From contig NZ_NFMB01000006.1 in NCBI RefSeq assembly GCF_002161215.1, positions 124,001 through 188,000 on the forward strand: 64,000 nt of DNA, written 5' to 3'. Each line of letters opens with the position of its first letter. Positions within the stretch are counted from its first letter, which is position 1. The stretch is from Flavonifractor sp. An10. GTDB lineage: Bacteria; Bacillota; Clostridia; Oscillospirales; Oscillospiraceae. Under the pieces are notes generated by a model. That model searched no databases, was not told where the DNA came from, and saw only the letters and a program-made list of their open reading frames with translations. The position numbers were made by a program, and so were the translations under genes. This document shows, piece after piece, positions 33,979-42,392 of this stretch.

Positions 33979-34657
33979 GTCCATCCGGCTGCGGCACGAG
34001 CTGAAGCACCAGATCTCTCCCCAGGAGGATCTGGTGCTCGCCGGCCGGCTGCGGAAGCTCTTCCGCCGCGACGCACACGCGGGCGCGGACGGAACCTACC
34101 GGATCACCAGCCTGTATTTTGACACACCCTATGACGCCGCCCTGCGGGAGAAGCTGGACGGGGTGGATCGGCGGGAGAAATTCCGCCTGCGGTACTACGG
34201 GGATGATCCCGCCTGGCTGAAGCTGGAGAAGAAGTATAAAATCAACGGCCTGTGCGGCAAGCGCAGCGCCCGGCTGTCCCGGGCGGAGGCGGAGGCCCTG
34301 CTGTCGGGGGAGCACGGCTTTTTGCTGGAGAGCGGCGACCCCCTGCTGCTGGAGTTCTACAGCAAGCTGCGGGGGAACGGCCTGGCGCCCCGTACCGTGG
34401 TCTGCTACGACCGGGAGGCCTTCGCCTATGCGCCGGGCAATGTGCGCGTCACCCTGGACCGGAACATCCGCACCGGACGCAGCGCCCTGGAGTTCTTCCA
34501 ACCGGAGCGGTTCGCCCTCAGGCCCCTGGATGGATCCACGGTGCTGGAGGTCAAATACGACGCGTTTCTGCCCGAGCTGGTGCGCCTGGCGGTGCAGACC
34601 CCCAACCGGCGGGCCGGGGCCTGCTCCAAGTACGCCCTGTGCCGCCGGTTCGACTGA
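33956..34657 (+). CDS. VTC domain protein (polyphosphate polymerase-like)
   Basis: About 233 residues with the VTC/polyphosphate polymerase fold (CYTH-like tunnel): RLRHELKHQI at the start, ITSLYFDTPYDAALREKLDG, FRLRYYG, WLKLEKKYKINGLCGKRSARLS, VVCYDREAFAY, VRVTLDRNIRTG and VLEVKYDAFLPELV. The alternating basic and acidic residues are those that bind phosphate and metal in this family. The only early start in frame is ATG 33956, inside the Asp-rich end of the preceding gene and without a ribosome site, so translation is probably coupled. Bacterial VTC proteins are usually neighbours of DUF4956 and CotH genes, as here. Confidence 0.88.
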   Translation: MTTTGTTESIRLRHELKHQISPQEDLVLAGRLRKLFRRDAHAGADGTYRITSLYFDTPYDAALREKLDGVDRREKFRLRYYGDDPAWLKLEKKYKINGLCGKRSARLSRAEAEALLSGEHGFLLESGDPLLLEFYSKLRGNGLAPRTVVCYDREAFAYAPGNVRVTLDRNIRTGRSALEFFQPERFALRPLDGSTVLEVKYDAFLPELVRLAVQTPNRRAGACSKYALCRRFD

Positions 34658-34683
34658 AAAACATACGGGAAGGAGTGGCCTCC

Positions 34684-35358
34684 ATGACCACCTTTCAGGA
34701 TATCTTCCAATCCAGCTTTCTGGAGCGGCTGGACAGCGTCTCCCTGCTGGATACCGCCATCGCCCTGGCGCTGGCCTTTCTGCTGGGCCTGTTCATCTTC
34801 CTGGTGTATAAGCGGAGCTACAGCGGGGTCATGTACTCCCCCAGCTTCGGCGTGACCCTCATCGCCCTCACCCTGATCACCACCCTGCTGATCCTGGCGG
34901 TGACCAGCAACATCGTCCTCTCCCTGGGCATGGTGGGCGCCCTGTCCATCGTCCGCTTCCGCACCGCCGTCAAGGAGCCCATGGACATCGCCTTCCTGTT
35001 CTGGGCCATCGCCGCGGGCATTGTGCTGGCGGCGGGGCTGATCCCCCTGGCGGTGGTGGGCAGCCTCTTTGTGGGCGTGGTGCTGCTGGTGTTCTCCCGG
35101 CAGAAAAACGGCGAGTCCCCCTACATCCTGGTGGTTCACTGCGCGTCCCAGGACGAGGAGGCCCAGGTTCGGGCGCTGGTGGAGGCCCGGGTGCGGCGGC
35201 TCAACCTGAAGAGCAAGAGTGTCTCCCCCGGTCAGATTGAGCTGAATTATGAGGTGCGCCTCCGGGACGCGGACACCGGCTTTGTGGGTGAGCTGGGTGC
35301 CATGGCAGGGGTGAGCCATGTGGTGCTGGTCTCCTACAACGGGGACTACATGGGCTAG
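34684..35358 (+). CDS. DUF4956 membrane protein
   Basis: A 224-residue protein with three or four N-terminal membrane segments (about 22-42, 56-80, 98-135) and a soluble C-terminal domain (about 140-224). The family core GMVGALSIVRFRTAVKEPMDIAFLFWAIAAGI is clear. DUF4956 proteins accompany VTC-domain polymerases and are assumed to form the membrane part of that system. ATG 34684 has AAGGAG upstream. It is separated by 3 bp from the cotH gene. Confidence 0.92.
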   Translation: MTTFQDIFQSSFLERLDSVSLLDTAIALALAFLLGLFIFLVYKRSYSGVMYSPSFGVTLIALTLITTLLILAVTSNIVLSLGMVGALSIVRFRTAVKEPMDIAFLFWAIAAGIVLAAGLIPLAVVGSLFVGVVLLVFSRQKNGESPYILVVHCASQDEEAQVRALVEARVRRLNLKSKSVSPGQIELNYEVRLRDADTGFVGELGAMAGVSHVVLVSYNGDYMG

Positions 35359-35361
35359 GCC

Positions 35362-36798
35362 ATGATCCGCCACCGACACATCGAGGGCATCTGCGCGCTG
35401 GCCATGGTGCTGGCCCTGACGCTGACGGGGCTGCTCTTTTTCGGGGAGCGCCTGGGGCTTCAGGCCGCCAGCGCCGCGCCGGAGTACGCCGCCCGCCTCT
35501 TTGACGGCAGCCGCGTCCACACTGTGGATATTCAGGTGGAGAACTGGGCGCAGTTCCTGGCGGACGCGCCGGCGGAGGAATACGTCCCCTGCACCGCCGT
35601 CATTGATGGAGAGACATTTCACCAGGTGGGCCTGCGGGCCAAGGGGAACAACTCCCTGCGGCTGACAGAGGAATACGGCCTGAGCCGGTACAGCCTCAAG
35701 CTGGAGTTCGACCACTATGTGGACGGGGGGAGCTACCACGGCCTGGACAAGTTCTCCCTGGACGCCTCCTTTCAGGACAACAGCTATCTGAAAACCTGGC
35801 TGGCGTACGACATGATGGCTTTCATGGGGGTGCCCGCCCCGCTGTGCAGCTATGTGTGGGTGACGGTGAACGGCCGGCCCTGGGGGCTGTTCCTGGCCAT
35901 CGAGGAGCCGGAGGAGGCCTTTGCCCGGCGGAACTTCGGCGCGGATCACGGGCAGCTCTACAAGCCGGACTACACCTCCCTGAACGCGGAGAACGCCGAC
36001 CTGGCCCTGCGGTATGTGGATGATGACCCGGCCAGCTACCCCAATCTCTTTGATAACGCCAAATTTGACGTGGACGCCGGAGATCAGGCCCGGCTGATCC
36101 GGGCCCTGCGGGTGCTGTCCACCGGGGAGAACCTGGAGACGGCGGTGAACGTGGACGAGGTGCTGCGGTATTTTGTGGTGCAGGTGTTCGTCATGAACTG
36201 GGACAGCTACCTGGGCCACACGGGGCACAACTACTTCCTCTACGAGGAGGACGGGGTGCTCTCCATCCTGCCCTGGGACTACAATCTGGCCTTCGGCACC
36301 TACGCCCTGGGCATGACCAATCCCATCCGCGACCCCAACGTGCTCCTCAACTGGCCCATCAACACCCCCGCCCGGGGGGAGACCATGCTGGAGCGGCCCC
36401 TCTACCACAACCTGATGAAGAACGACGAATATTTTGCCCGGTACCACGCCTATTTTGACCAGCTGCTCACGGAATACTTCGAGAGCGGCCGGTACGAGGC
36501 GGAGATCCGGGAGACCCAGGCGCTGATCGCCCCCTATGTGGAGGCGGATCCCACAGCCTTCTGCTCCTATGAGGAGCATCTGCTGGCGGTGGACACCCTG
36601 CTGGAGGTGTGCTGCCTGCGATCCGAGAGCGTCCGGGGCCAGATGGAGGGGCTCTATCCCGCCACGCTGGCCCAGCAGGCGGAGCACCCCGGCGCAGGGG
36701 TGGACGCCTCCCACATCGCCCTGGGGAATCTGGGGGATTTTGGGGATCTGGAGGATGCCAGGGCGCGGCAGGACATTGCCCTGGCCGCTCTGGAATGA
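35362..36798 (+). CDS. CotH-family protein kinase, membrane-anchored
   Basis: A 478-residue protein with an N-terminal signal anchor (about 10-30) and a CotH kinase domain. Visible features: VGLRAKGNNSLR (near 90), SLKLEFDHYVDGG, LDKFSLDASFQDNSYLKTWLAYDMM, GLFLAIEEPEEAF, and the catalytic/metal region MNWDSYLGHTGHNYFLYEEDG with D281, then ILPWDYNLAFG with D306. CotH is an atypical kinase; in Bacillus it phosphorylates spore-coat proteins. Here it ends the sigI operon and a terminator follows. The phosphate acceptor is unknown; the acidic, Thr/Tyr/Ser-containing tail proteins of the operon are candidates. Confidence 0.9.
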   Translation: MIRHRHIEGICALAMVLALTLTGLLFFGERLGLQAASAAPEYAARLFDGSRVHTVDIQVENWAQFLADAPAEEYVPCTAVIDGETFHQVGLRAKGNNSLRLTEEYGLSRYSLKLEFDHYVDGGSYHGLDKFSLDASFQDNSYLKTWLAYDMMAFMGVPAPLCSYVWVTVNGRPWGLFLAIEEPEEAFARRNFGADHGQLYKPDYTSLNAENADLALRYVDDDPASYPNLFDNAKFDVDAGDQARLIRALRVLSTGENLETAVNVDEVLRYFVVQVFVMNWDSYLGHTGHNYFLYEEDGVLSILPWDYNLAFGTYALGMTNPIRDPNVLLNWPINTPARGETMLERPLYHNLMKNDEYFARYHAYFDQLLTEYFESGRYEAEIRETQALIAPYVEADPTAFCSYEEHLLAVDTLLEVCCLRSESVRGQMEGLYPATLAQQAEHPGAGVDASHIALGNLGDFGDLEDARARQDIALAALE

Positions 36799-36850
36799 AC
36801 CGGGCCCATCCAGTCCATGATGTCCGGAACAGCTGCATATGAAAACATAT

Positions 36851-36887
36851 CCCTCCGAGGCGGAATCGCCGCATCGGAGGGATTTTC
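36851..36887 (+). terminator. Terminator of the sigI-cotH operon
   Basis: CCCTCCGA (36851-36858) pairs with TCGGAGGG (36874-36881) with an inner GGCG/CGCC stem, followed by ATTTTC. Confidence 0.8.
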
Positions 36888-36982
36888 ACAGCGTATTTCG
36901 CCGGCTCAAACGTATTTTTGAAACATTCCTTCTGTGGTGTTGTGTATCGCTGCGAAGGAGGCGAAGGCCATGCGAAAAACAC

Positions 36983-37251
36983 TGAGGATCTGTACTACGG
37001 CGAAATCCGGCCCCACAACCGGGAGATCAATATGGACTCCAAGCTGGAGAAAGCCATGGGCCGGGCGGAGGAGTGCGAGTAGAAACTCACCATCCTGTTG
37101 GAGAGGGAGGCTAAGGCCTTCCTGCTGGGGCTGATCGGCGCGGGCAATGAAGGCAGCAGCTCCCTAGCCCTGGAGCATTTCATCCGGGGTTTTCCGACTG
37201 GGGATGAAGCTGGCTGTGGAGGGCCTGGATGAGGTGGAGGGGGGTGGATAG
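36983..37251 (+). pseudogene. Decayed DUF6809-like small protein
   Basis: The frame reads EDLYYGEIRPHNREINMDSKLEKA, typical of the small DUF6809 proteins of mobile elements, then an in-frame TAG at 37080, continues as LLEREAKAFLLGLIGAGNEGS, and needs a one-base shift at GGTTTTCC (near 37186) to reach FRLGMKLAVEGLDEVEGGG and TAG 37249. The start region is also disturbed. It lies directly before a broken integrase, as in intact elements. Confidence 0.6.
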
Positions 37252-37254
37252 AGC

Positions 37255-38271
37255 ATGAGCAAGCGCAGGGCCAATGGGGAGGGCAACCTCCGCAAGCGGA
37301 AAGGCGGCCAAGGTTGGCCGATACACCGTGTTCCAGTGGATGGAGGAATGGTTTGAGCACTACGCCAAGATAAAAGTACGGCCATCCTCCCACCAGACCT
37401 ACCGTGGGTACATCGACAACCACATCAAGCCCAATATTGGAAGAATCCCGCTGGAAAAGCTCACTTCTCCGGAACTACAGAAGTTCTACAAGAAGCTGCT
37501 GGCCAACGGTCGCGTAGACCGATTGGAATCCAGGCACCAGGCCAAAGGGCTGAGCCCCAAGACAGTGCGGAACATCCACCAGATCATCTCCTCTGCGATG
37601 AGCTTAGCCAAAGAGCAGAAACTAATCGTCGCCAATCCGGCGGAGGGCTGCGCCCTGCCCAGGCTGGAGCACCGGGAGATGAAAACTCTGCCGGTGGAAC
37701 AGCTACAGTCCTTCCTGAGAGAGGCAAAAGAAAGCGGTGTGTATGAGCTCTACTACCTGGAGCTGGCCACCGGGCTCCGCCGGGGAGAACTTCTCGGTCT
37801 GAACTGGGAAGACATTGATTTGGAGCGGGGCGACCTCCGGGTTAAGCGGCAGATCGCCCGGATCAACGGCGAGGTGGTGGAGCCCCCCTGAAAACGAAAA
37901 ACGCCTACCGCACCCTGCCGCTGGCAGAGGATACGATAGACGTCCTGAAAGCACAGAGAAAGAAAGCAGGGGGCAGTCCCTGGGCATTCCCCAGCCCCAC
38001 CGGTAGGCCGATCTCCCCGGACAGCGTGCTGCATATGCTCCACCGGGTGCTGAAACGGGCGGGCCTGCCTAGGGTAAGGTTCCACGATTTAAGGCACACA
38101 TTTGCCACCCTGGCACTGCAGAACGGGGTGGACGTGAAAACGGTGTCTGGAATGCTGGGACACTTCTCAGCGGGGTTCACCCTGGACACCTACGCTCATG
38201 TGACCACGGCCTCCCAGCGGCAGGCGGCCAAGACGATGGGCAGTGTCCTCTCCGGCAGTTTCCAGTCCTGA
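37255..38271 (+). pseudogene. Tyrosine recombinase (integrase), disrupted
   Basis: A phage-type integrase pseudogene. It opens MSKRRANGEGNLRKRKGG, then loses part of the N-terminal arm domain and changes frame. The core continues as RYTVFQWMEEWFEHYAKIKV, LATGLRRGELLGLNWEDIDLERGDLRV (first catalytic Arg), stops at TGA 37889 because of a one-base loss in a run of six C, and resumes as LKTKNAYRTLPL through FHDLRHTFATLALQNGVD (His, Arg) and DTYAHVTTA (Tyr). Two lesions make it inactive unless frameshifting restores it. Confidence 0.85.
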
Positions 38272-38352
38272 CCGCTCCGAGATCCCGTATGGGTCACGGT
38301 TTGGGCCAGACGAAAACGGCAAAAATAATCAGCTCGGAAAAGTGATGAAAAC

Positions 38353-38392
38353 AAAAAGAAACCCGCCAGAATCCACGGATTCTGACGGATTT
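38353..38392 (-). terminator. Terminator for minus-strand remnant
   Basis: CCGCCAGAATCC (38363-38374) pairs with GGATTCTGACGG (38377-38388); on the minus strand a TTTCTTTTTG tract follows. Confidence 0.65.
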
Positions 38393-38578
38393 ATGAAACT
38401 GAACTTCCAACAGTGGAGACGGTCTGGAACTGACCATTCAAGCCTGCCATTTTCACCAAATTCTTCATCACGTACTAGGCAATTGAGCCATTCTCATTCC
38501 GGTATTTGAAATATTCGAGGGCAAAAGTATTGATGGTCGCCAAAATCAAATCAGACGAGCAAAATTGCCATCCTGCCA
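38391..38578 (-). pseudogene. Possible 3' remnant of a mobile-element gene
   Basis: The minus strand reads LATINTFALEYFKYRNENGSIA, a TAG, then YVMKNLVKMAGLNGQFQTV and SSVS before TAA at 38393-38391, directly followed by a terminator. The protein-like composition on both sides of the stop suggests a broken C-terminus. Family not recognised. Confidence 0.35.
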
Positions 38579-39113
38579 ATTACTTTTTAAGCGCTTTACG
38601 GTTCGCTCATTGGCTCTTGATGATTTTTCAAAGACCGCTTTGAATATGGAGAAAATTCATGAATCTTGTAAAGCGGCTAGCCGTTACAAGACGCTGGTAC
38701 AATACGCTCTGCCAGAACGGCTTACTATCAAACGGGATTCCCAGACTCAAGACGAACTTTACGAAGCCAACGCAAGCCCCAAAGAATTGAAGGGAAGAGA
38801 AGATTCCTATAGAAAAAGCGCCGAACTGCTGGCGAGGACAGCTAACGAACTTTGGCAACGTACCGGCGAATCTGACAATTCGCTTTTCTCTGAAGACACC
38901 CTTCAGCTGCAAGTTGAGTTTGACAAACTACAGGTAAAAGTTGCTAGAGCAGCCGAATTTTTCGGCAGAGAACCTCCTTTTTCTTCTGCTAATGAGATGA
39001 AGATGGCAATACAGGTTTATTACAATGCAGCAGACGAGAACCAGAGTGACCCCATAAAAGTGTACCAACTCGAAAATTCAATCATTTTGCATACAAATTT
39101 CTTTGTGGACTGA
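38565..39113 (+). CDS. Hypothetical protein, possibly 5'-truncated
   Basis: An open frame of 182 residues, less GC-rich than the core genome. It is hydrophilic and helical (KIHESCKAASRYKTLVQ, KSAELLARTANELWQRT, LQVEFDKLQVKVARAAEFFG) with no recognised domain, no signal peptide and no membrane segment. The ATG at 38565 lacks a ribosome site, and a neighbouring frame starting near 38533 runs into it, so the true start may be lost. It lies among remnants of integrated elements. Confidence 0.45.
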   Translation: MPSCQLLFKRFTVRSLALDDFSKTALNMEKIHESCKAASRYKTLVQYALPERLTIKRDSQTQDELYEANASPKELKGREDSYRKSAELLARTANELWQRTGESDNSLFSEDTLQLQVEFDKLQVKVARAAEFFGREPPFSSANEMKMAIQVYYNAADENQSDPIKVYQLENSIILHTNFFVD

Positions 39114-39186
39114 TCATGCTGATGCTAAAAAATGACATAGAAGAAGCAGTCCCTGAAATTCGGAATCAGGCGCTAAAAAGACTGAA

Positions 39187-39387
39187 CTATTCTTCCGCAA
39201 AATAGACAACGTCAGATTCACCTGCGTATGCAAGGGGGACCTTTGCGAGAACATGTATGGCTCCGTCCTCATAATGGACGGAAACGGCTCGAGGTCTGAC
39301 CGTATTCTCAGATGGGGTAAACTGACGGCTTTTCTGATCCGTTTGTGCCCGGTGGACAACACCGCCTTCAGCGAATGACTGAACCAT
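39187..39387 (-). pseudogene. Short protein-like remnant
   Basis: A minus-strand frame of 66 residues ending RPRAVSVHYEDGAIHVLAKVPLAYAGESDVVYFAEE looks like the C-terminus of a real protein. No ribosome site precedes its ATG. It overlaps other open frames on the same strand, so assignment is weak. Confidence 0.25.
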
Positions 39388-39415
39388 CTGTGGAAAGGAT
39401 TCTCATACCACAAAA

Positions 39416-39453
39416 ACACAGCCCCGGCTCCACAGAGCCGGGGCTGTGTTTTC
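39416..39453. terminator. Bidirectional terminator beside the toxin gene
   Basis: ACACAGCCCCGGCTC (39416-39430) pairs with GAGCCGGGGCTGTGT (39435-39449), flanked by A and T runs. It lies downstream of the minus-strand toxin gene. Confidence 0.85.
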
Positions 39454-39502
39454 CTATGGCAACATTTTGGACAGTACCTCTAGCAGGCAGCAAAAGCAAG
39501 AT

Positions 39503-39820
39503 TCATTTGAGCAGCCTGGGGTAATCCGTTGTACCGTTTACTACCCGGTAGATGTAAACTGTGTCCCCGTTCACCCGATAAACTGCGACATACGTGTTCG
39601 TCAATACCAGCTTCCGGTAATTTTCTGCCGCCAGCAGAGGATCTGGATGGATCTGACCGATCAGCGGGAAGTCCCGGAGCCGCAAAATTGTCTGTCGGAT
39701 GGTCTGGTAAATGCCCCGGGCGGACTGAACTCCCACCTGGGTGATGTGGAACTTGATGATCTCCCTGATATCCTGTTCCGCTGGGGCGAGATAGAGCAGC
39801 TTATACCTCTTCGTAGGCAT
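39503..39820 (-). CDS. Type II toxin, RelE/ParE family
   Basis: A 105-residue RelE/ParE-fold protein: LLYLAPAEQDIREIIKFHITQ at the start, then RLRDFPLIGQIHPDP and the C-terminal sheet KLVLTNTYVAVYRVNGDTVYIYRVVNG. This class either cleaves mRNA on the ribosome or inhibits gyrase; which one cannot be told here. Its start lies 20 bp inside the antitoxin gene, so translation is coupled. Confidence 0.88.
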   Translation of the reverse strand: MPTKRYKLLYLAPAEQDIREIIKFHITQVGVQSARGIYQTIRQTILRLRDFPLIGQIHPDPLLAAENYRKLVLTNTYVAVYRVNGDTVYIYRVVNGTTDYPRLLK

Positions 39821-40076
39821 GGAACAGTTCCTCCATCCCGGCGTCCAACTCCTCCTGCGTATACGCCGGGTCGCCTCTCAGACGGCTCATCTCCGCCTCG
39901 TAGATCTTGTCCCGATGGCGGTACATCTTCTCCCGCTCCTCAAAGGCGGCCATGCTCATAAACACCCCATCATCCTCCCCCTTATTGGTGATGAAGATGG
40001 GCTCCCCAGAGACCTTTGCTAATTCAGAGATTGCGGTATAGTCATTCCGAAGTGCGGACGATGGCCTGATTTTCAT
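39801..40076 (-). CDS. Type II antitoxin, Phd/YefM-like
   Basis: A 91-residue antitoxin. The N-terminal Phd/YefM DNA-binding part is MKIRPSSALRNDYTAISELAKVSGEPIFITNKGEDDGVFMSMAAFEE, and the C-terminal acidic region (YTQEELDAGMEELFHAYEEV) would wrap the toxin. ATG 40076 follows AAGGAG. First gene of the toxin-antitoxin operon, controlled by the promoter/operator at 40104-40140. Confidence 0.88.
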   Translation of the reverse strand: MKIRPSSALRNDYTAISELAKVSGEPIFITNKGEDDGVFMSMAAFEEREKMYRHRDKIYEAEMSRLRGDPAYTQEELDAGMEELFHAYEEV

Positions 40077-40103
40077 GCGACTCGCTCCTTATATATCGCT
40101 TTA

Positions 40104-40140
40104 TTGATAATATTATATCAAAAGGATACACAACATGCAA
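40104..40140 (-). promoter_or_regulatory. Promoter and operator of the toxin-antitoxin operon
   Basis: On the minus strand TTGCAT (40140-40135) and TATAAT (40117-40112) are 17 bp apart. The -10 box lies inside an inverted repeat TTGATA-6-TATCAA (40104-40121), a fitting site for autorepression by the antitoxin. Confidence 0.75.
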
Positions 40141-40383
40141 CAAGGAAGTTGTTGGCGCAAGATAAAATATATTGAAACATATATTTACAATAAAATCTGA
40201 ATTTAATCAATATAAACGACGGTAAATTCAAATATTGTCCTACTTGTGTGCTTCATCCTGGGCCTGCGGTATCATTGCTATAGCTCGCAAGAGCCGGCGC
40301 GTCACCCCATCCACCCACCGGATTGCCTCGGTTTCCGGAGATCGAGAGCAATCCGGCACATGATACAAGGAGGTATCCTTCTA

Positions 40384-41983
40384 TGTGCTACTATTCCCCC
40401 ATACCTGCGGCCTATTATGGCCCCCCTTACATGCTGGTTCCACCTCAGTATGTGCAACAGGTCACCCAGATCTCGGACGCACTTATCCAGGCCAATTTGA
40501 AGAACTGGCAGCTTCAGCAGCAGATGGCACAGCGTCAGATGGCAGAGGAGGCCTACAGCAGTATGGCTGTGTCGAACAACGGGTGCACCTACACGGTGGG
40601 CAAGTCAAACAACGCGCTCCTGCTCATGAATGCATCTATCGTGTGGGCCTTCCACGTGATTCCGGAGCCGCTGTTTGACCTTCCGGAGTTTTACTGCATC
40701 AGACTATCCTGCATGGAGCGGGTATTGGTTTTGGACGCAGCGCACTACGGATCTGACCGTACCCTGCTCACTGCCTTCCAGGAGTGCCCCGTTGTTGATG
40801 TCTGCCTCCGCCGCACAACCAAGATCACAGCCGAGCTGTTGCGCACAGCGGTCTCCAAAGTGGTTCAATGCGTCCGTCTGGACTACTATGCCGGGTGGGG
40901 CAGCGCTGGAGATGGCAACCACCACTTTGCCGCCTTCGCTGGCTTTACCACCCATCGGTCAGGCCGGAGAAGCTCGGTACCCGCTGAGCCTGTTCCGCTC
41001 CAGAGTTCCGCTGCGGCAACGGCAACAACAGTATCCTGTCCCGGAAGGACCAACCGCTGTTTATCCTGGACGAGTATTGCTCTGCCAGCTCCAAAGCGAA
41101 TGCGGCCGCCTTTGCTGAGATCCTGATCACGAGGCAGATTACCTGGGAACACCACAGGAAGCAAAGCAGCCTGCCGCTCCCGGCGATGCCGATGATTCTG
41201 TCGGATCATGCCTCCTCGTTGAGCTGCATGCCAGAGGCCTTTCTGATGGAGCTGACCCGGGGCAAGTTCGACAGGGAGGCCTGGGTGGGAAAAAGCGGCC
41301 TGCTCCAGTACCAGCAGGACTACTTGACAGCCTTTTTGGCCTACACAGAGGCCAATCTGGACACCCTGAAGTCCGCACTGCGGCGGCAAAGCCGGGACGT
41401 CTTGACAACGCCGTCTGCAGGATCCCTGAATGAGGCTTGCCGGCAGTTGCTGGGGATTCTGTCCGCCCTCGATGAGTTCCTGGCGGAATTTTACAGGGAT
41501 ACAGACCCGGAAAGCATCCCCTTGATTTGGGAGAGGCAGGAGGAACGATGGGATTGCCTGCTATCCCTGCTGAAGCAGACCTCGGAGCGTGGGCTGGCAC
41601 ATGTGCCCGCAGTCCAGGATTTCATCGATGTGGCCCGTTCGCACCTTCGTGCTGGGCGTTTGACCCTCACTCCCATGTCCGGTGAGAGATGTTCCACCGG
41701 GAATCCGTTGGTGTATTACGACCAGGACTTTCTCTGCTTCCCTTCAAATGCGTTCTAGCTTATCTGCCAAGCGATCACCCAGAGCAGGCCGTATGTCCTG
41801 TGCGCCTTGAAGAAGGAGGGGCTGCTCGCCGGAGCTCCCGCCAATTCAGAGACCCGGATGACCCGGATCAGCGTCTACAATGTCTATGGTGTGCGGGAGA
41901 CTGTCTATGTCTACAAGGTCAATCGCAGTGCGTTTGAGGAGTTTGGAAATTCCCTCCAGCTGGAAGGGATGGCAGACGTATGA
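40384..41983 (+). pseudogene. Large mobile-element gene of unknown function, broken
   Basis: Reading starts at ATG 40384 (GGAGGTAT upstream) with MCYYSPIPAAYYGPPYMLVP and a Gln-rich helix, continues through RLDYYAGWGSAGDGNHHFAAF, then needs a shift near 40960 (plus a stop at about 40995) into CGNGNNSILSRKDQPLFILDEYC and a long frame ending at TAG 41756. It continues in frame after that stop as LICQAITQSRPYVLCALKKEG to VRETVYVYKVN and TGA 41981. The LFILDEYC segment recalls a Walker B of an ATPase, but no family is recognised. At least two lesions make it a pseudogene. Confidence 0.6.
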
Positions 41984-42188
41984 GAGGACAAGAGCTGAAG
42001 CTGCAAACTGGGAGGACCTTCCTCTGGTTCTGAGGATTGAGGGCCTGATGGATCTTCTCAGCATTGGTCGGAATAGCGCCTACACACTGGTCAACTCCGG
42101 GACAATCCAGTGTATCCGGGTTGGAAATCTGGTCCGCATCCCACGGCAGTGTGTGATGGACCATCTGAATGTGAAAACCTCGGCGTAA
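41880..42188 (+). CDS. Excisionase-like helix-turn-helix protein
   Basis: The frame ends with an excisionase-type HTH: LPLVLRIEGLMDLLSIGRNSAYTLVNSGTIQCIRVGNLVRIPRQCVMDHL. This is the MerR-like winged fold of Xis/excisionase proteins encoded beside tyrosine integrases. The first half of the open frame overlaps the preceding pseudogene and is probably not real; the true start, likely near 42000, has no clear ATG in frame, so this may be truncated. A terminator follows. Confidence 0.6.
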   Translation: MSMVCGRLSMSTRSIAVRLRSLEIPSSWKGWQTYERTRAEAANWEDLPLVLRIEGLMDLLSIGRNSAYTLVNSGTIQCIRVGNLVRIPRQCVMDHLNVKTSA

Positions 42189-42196
42189 AGGAAAAC

Positions 42197-42234
42197 GAGG
42201 GGACGGTCGCCGCAAGGCGACCGTCCCCTCTTAA
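42197..42234 (+). terminator. Terminator after the excisionase frame
   Basis: GAGGGGACGGTCGCC (42197-42211) pairs with GGCGACCGTCCCCTC (42216-42230) with a GCAA tetraloop, followed by TTAA. Confidence 0.8.
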
Positions 42235-42392
42235 TCCGCCGGACAAAGCGGCGGGATTCAGGTACCCCAAATACGTTAAGATAGGATTTTGCCTGTTAGT
42301 TTAGTGGGTGATTGACGGGCCGTCGTGATACCGATAAAATAGATATGCCCATATCACGGCGAAATCGACTCAGCACCCGGAAAGGAGTTATC

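Noticed and set aside
33694-33980. Regular short repeats that might suggest a CRISPR array
   Set aside because: Units are 45 bp, contiguous, in frame and encode the acidic peptide repeat; there are no unique spacers.
38400-38520. tRNA-like stretch near the first integrase
   Set aside because: The TTGAGCC-like pieces do not fold into a cloverleaf; a minus-strand protein remnant explains the sequence better.
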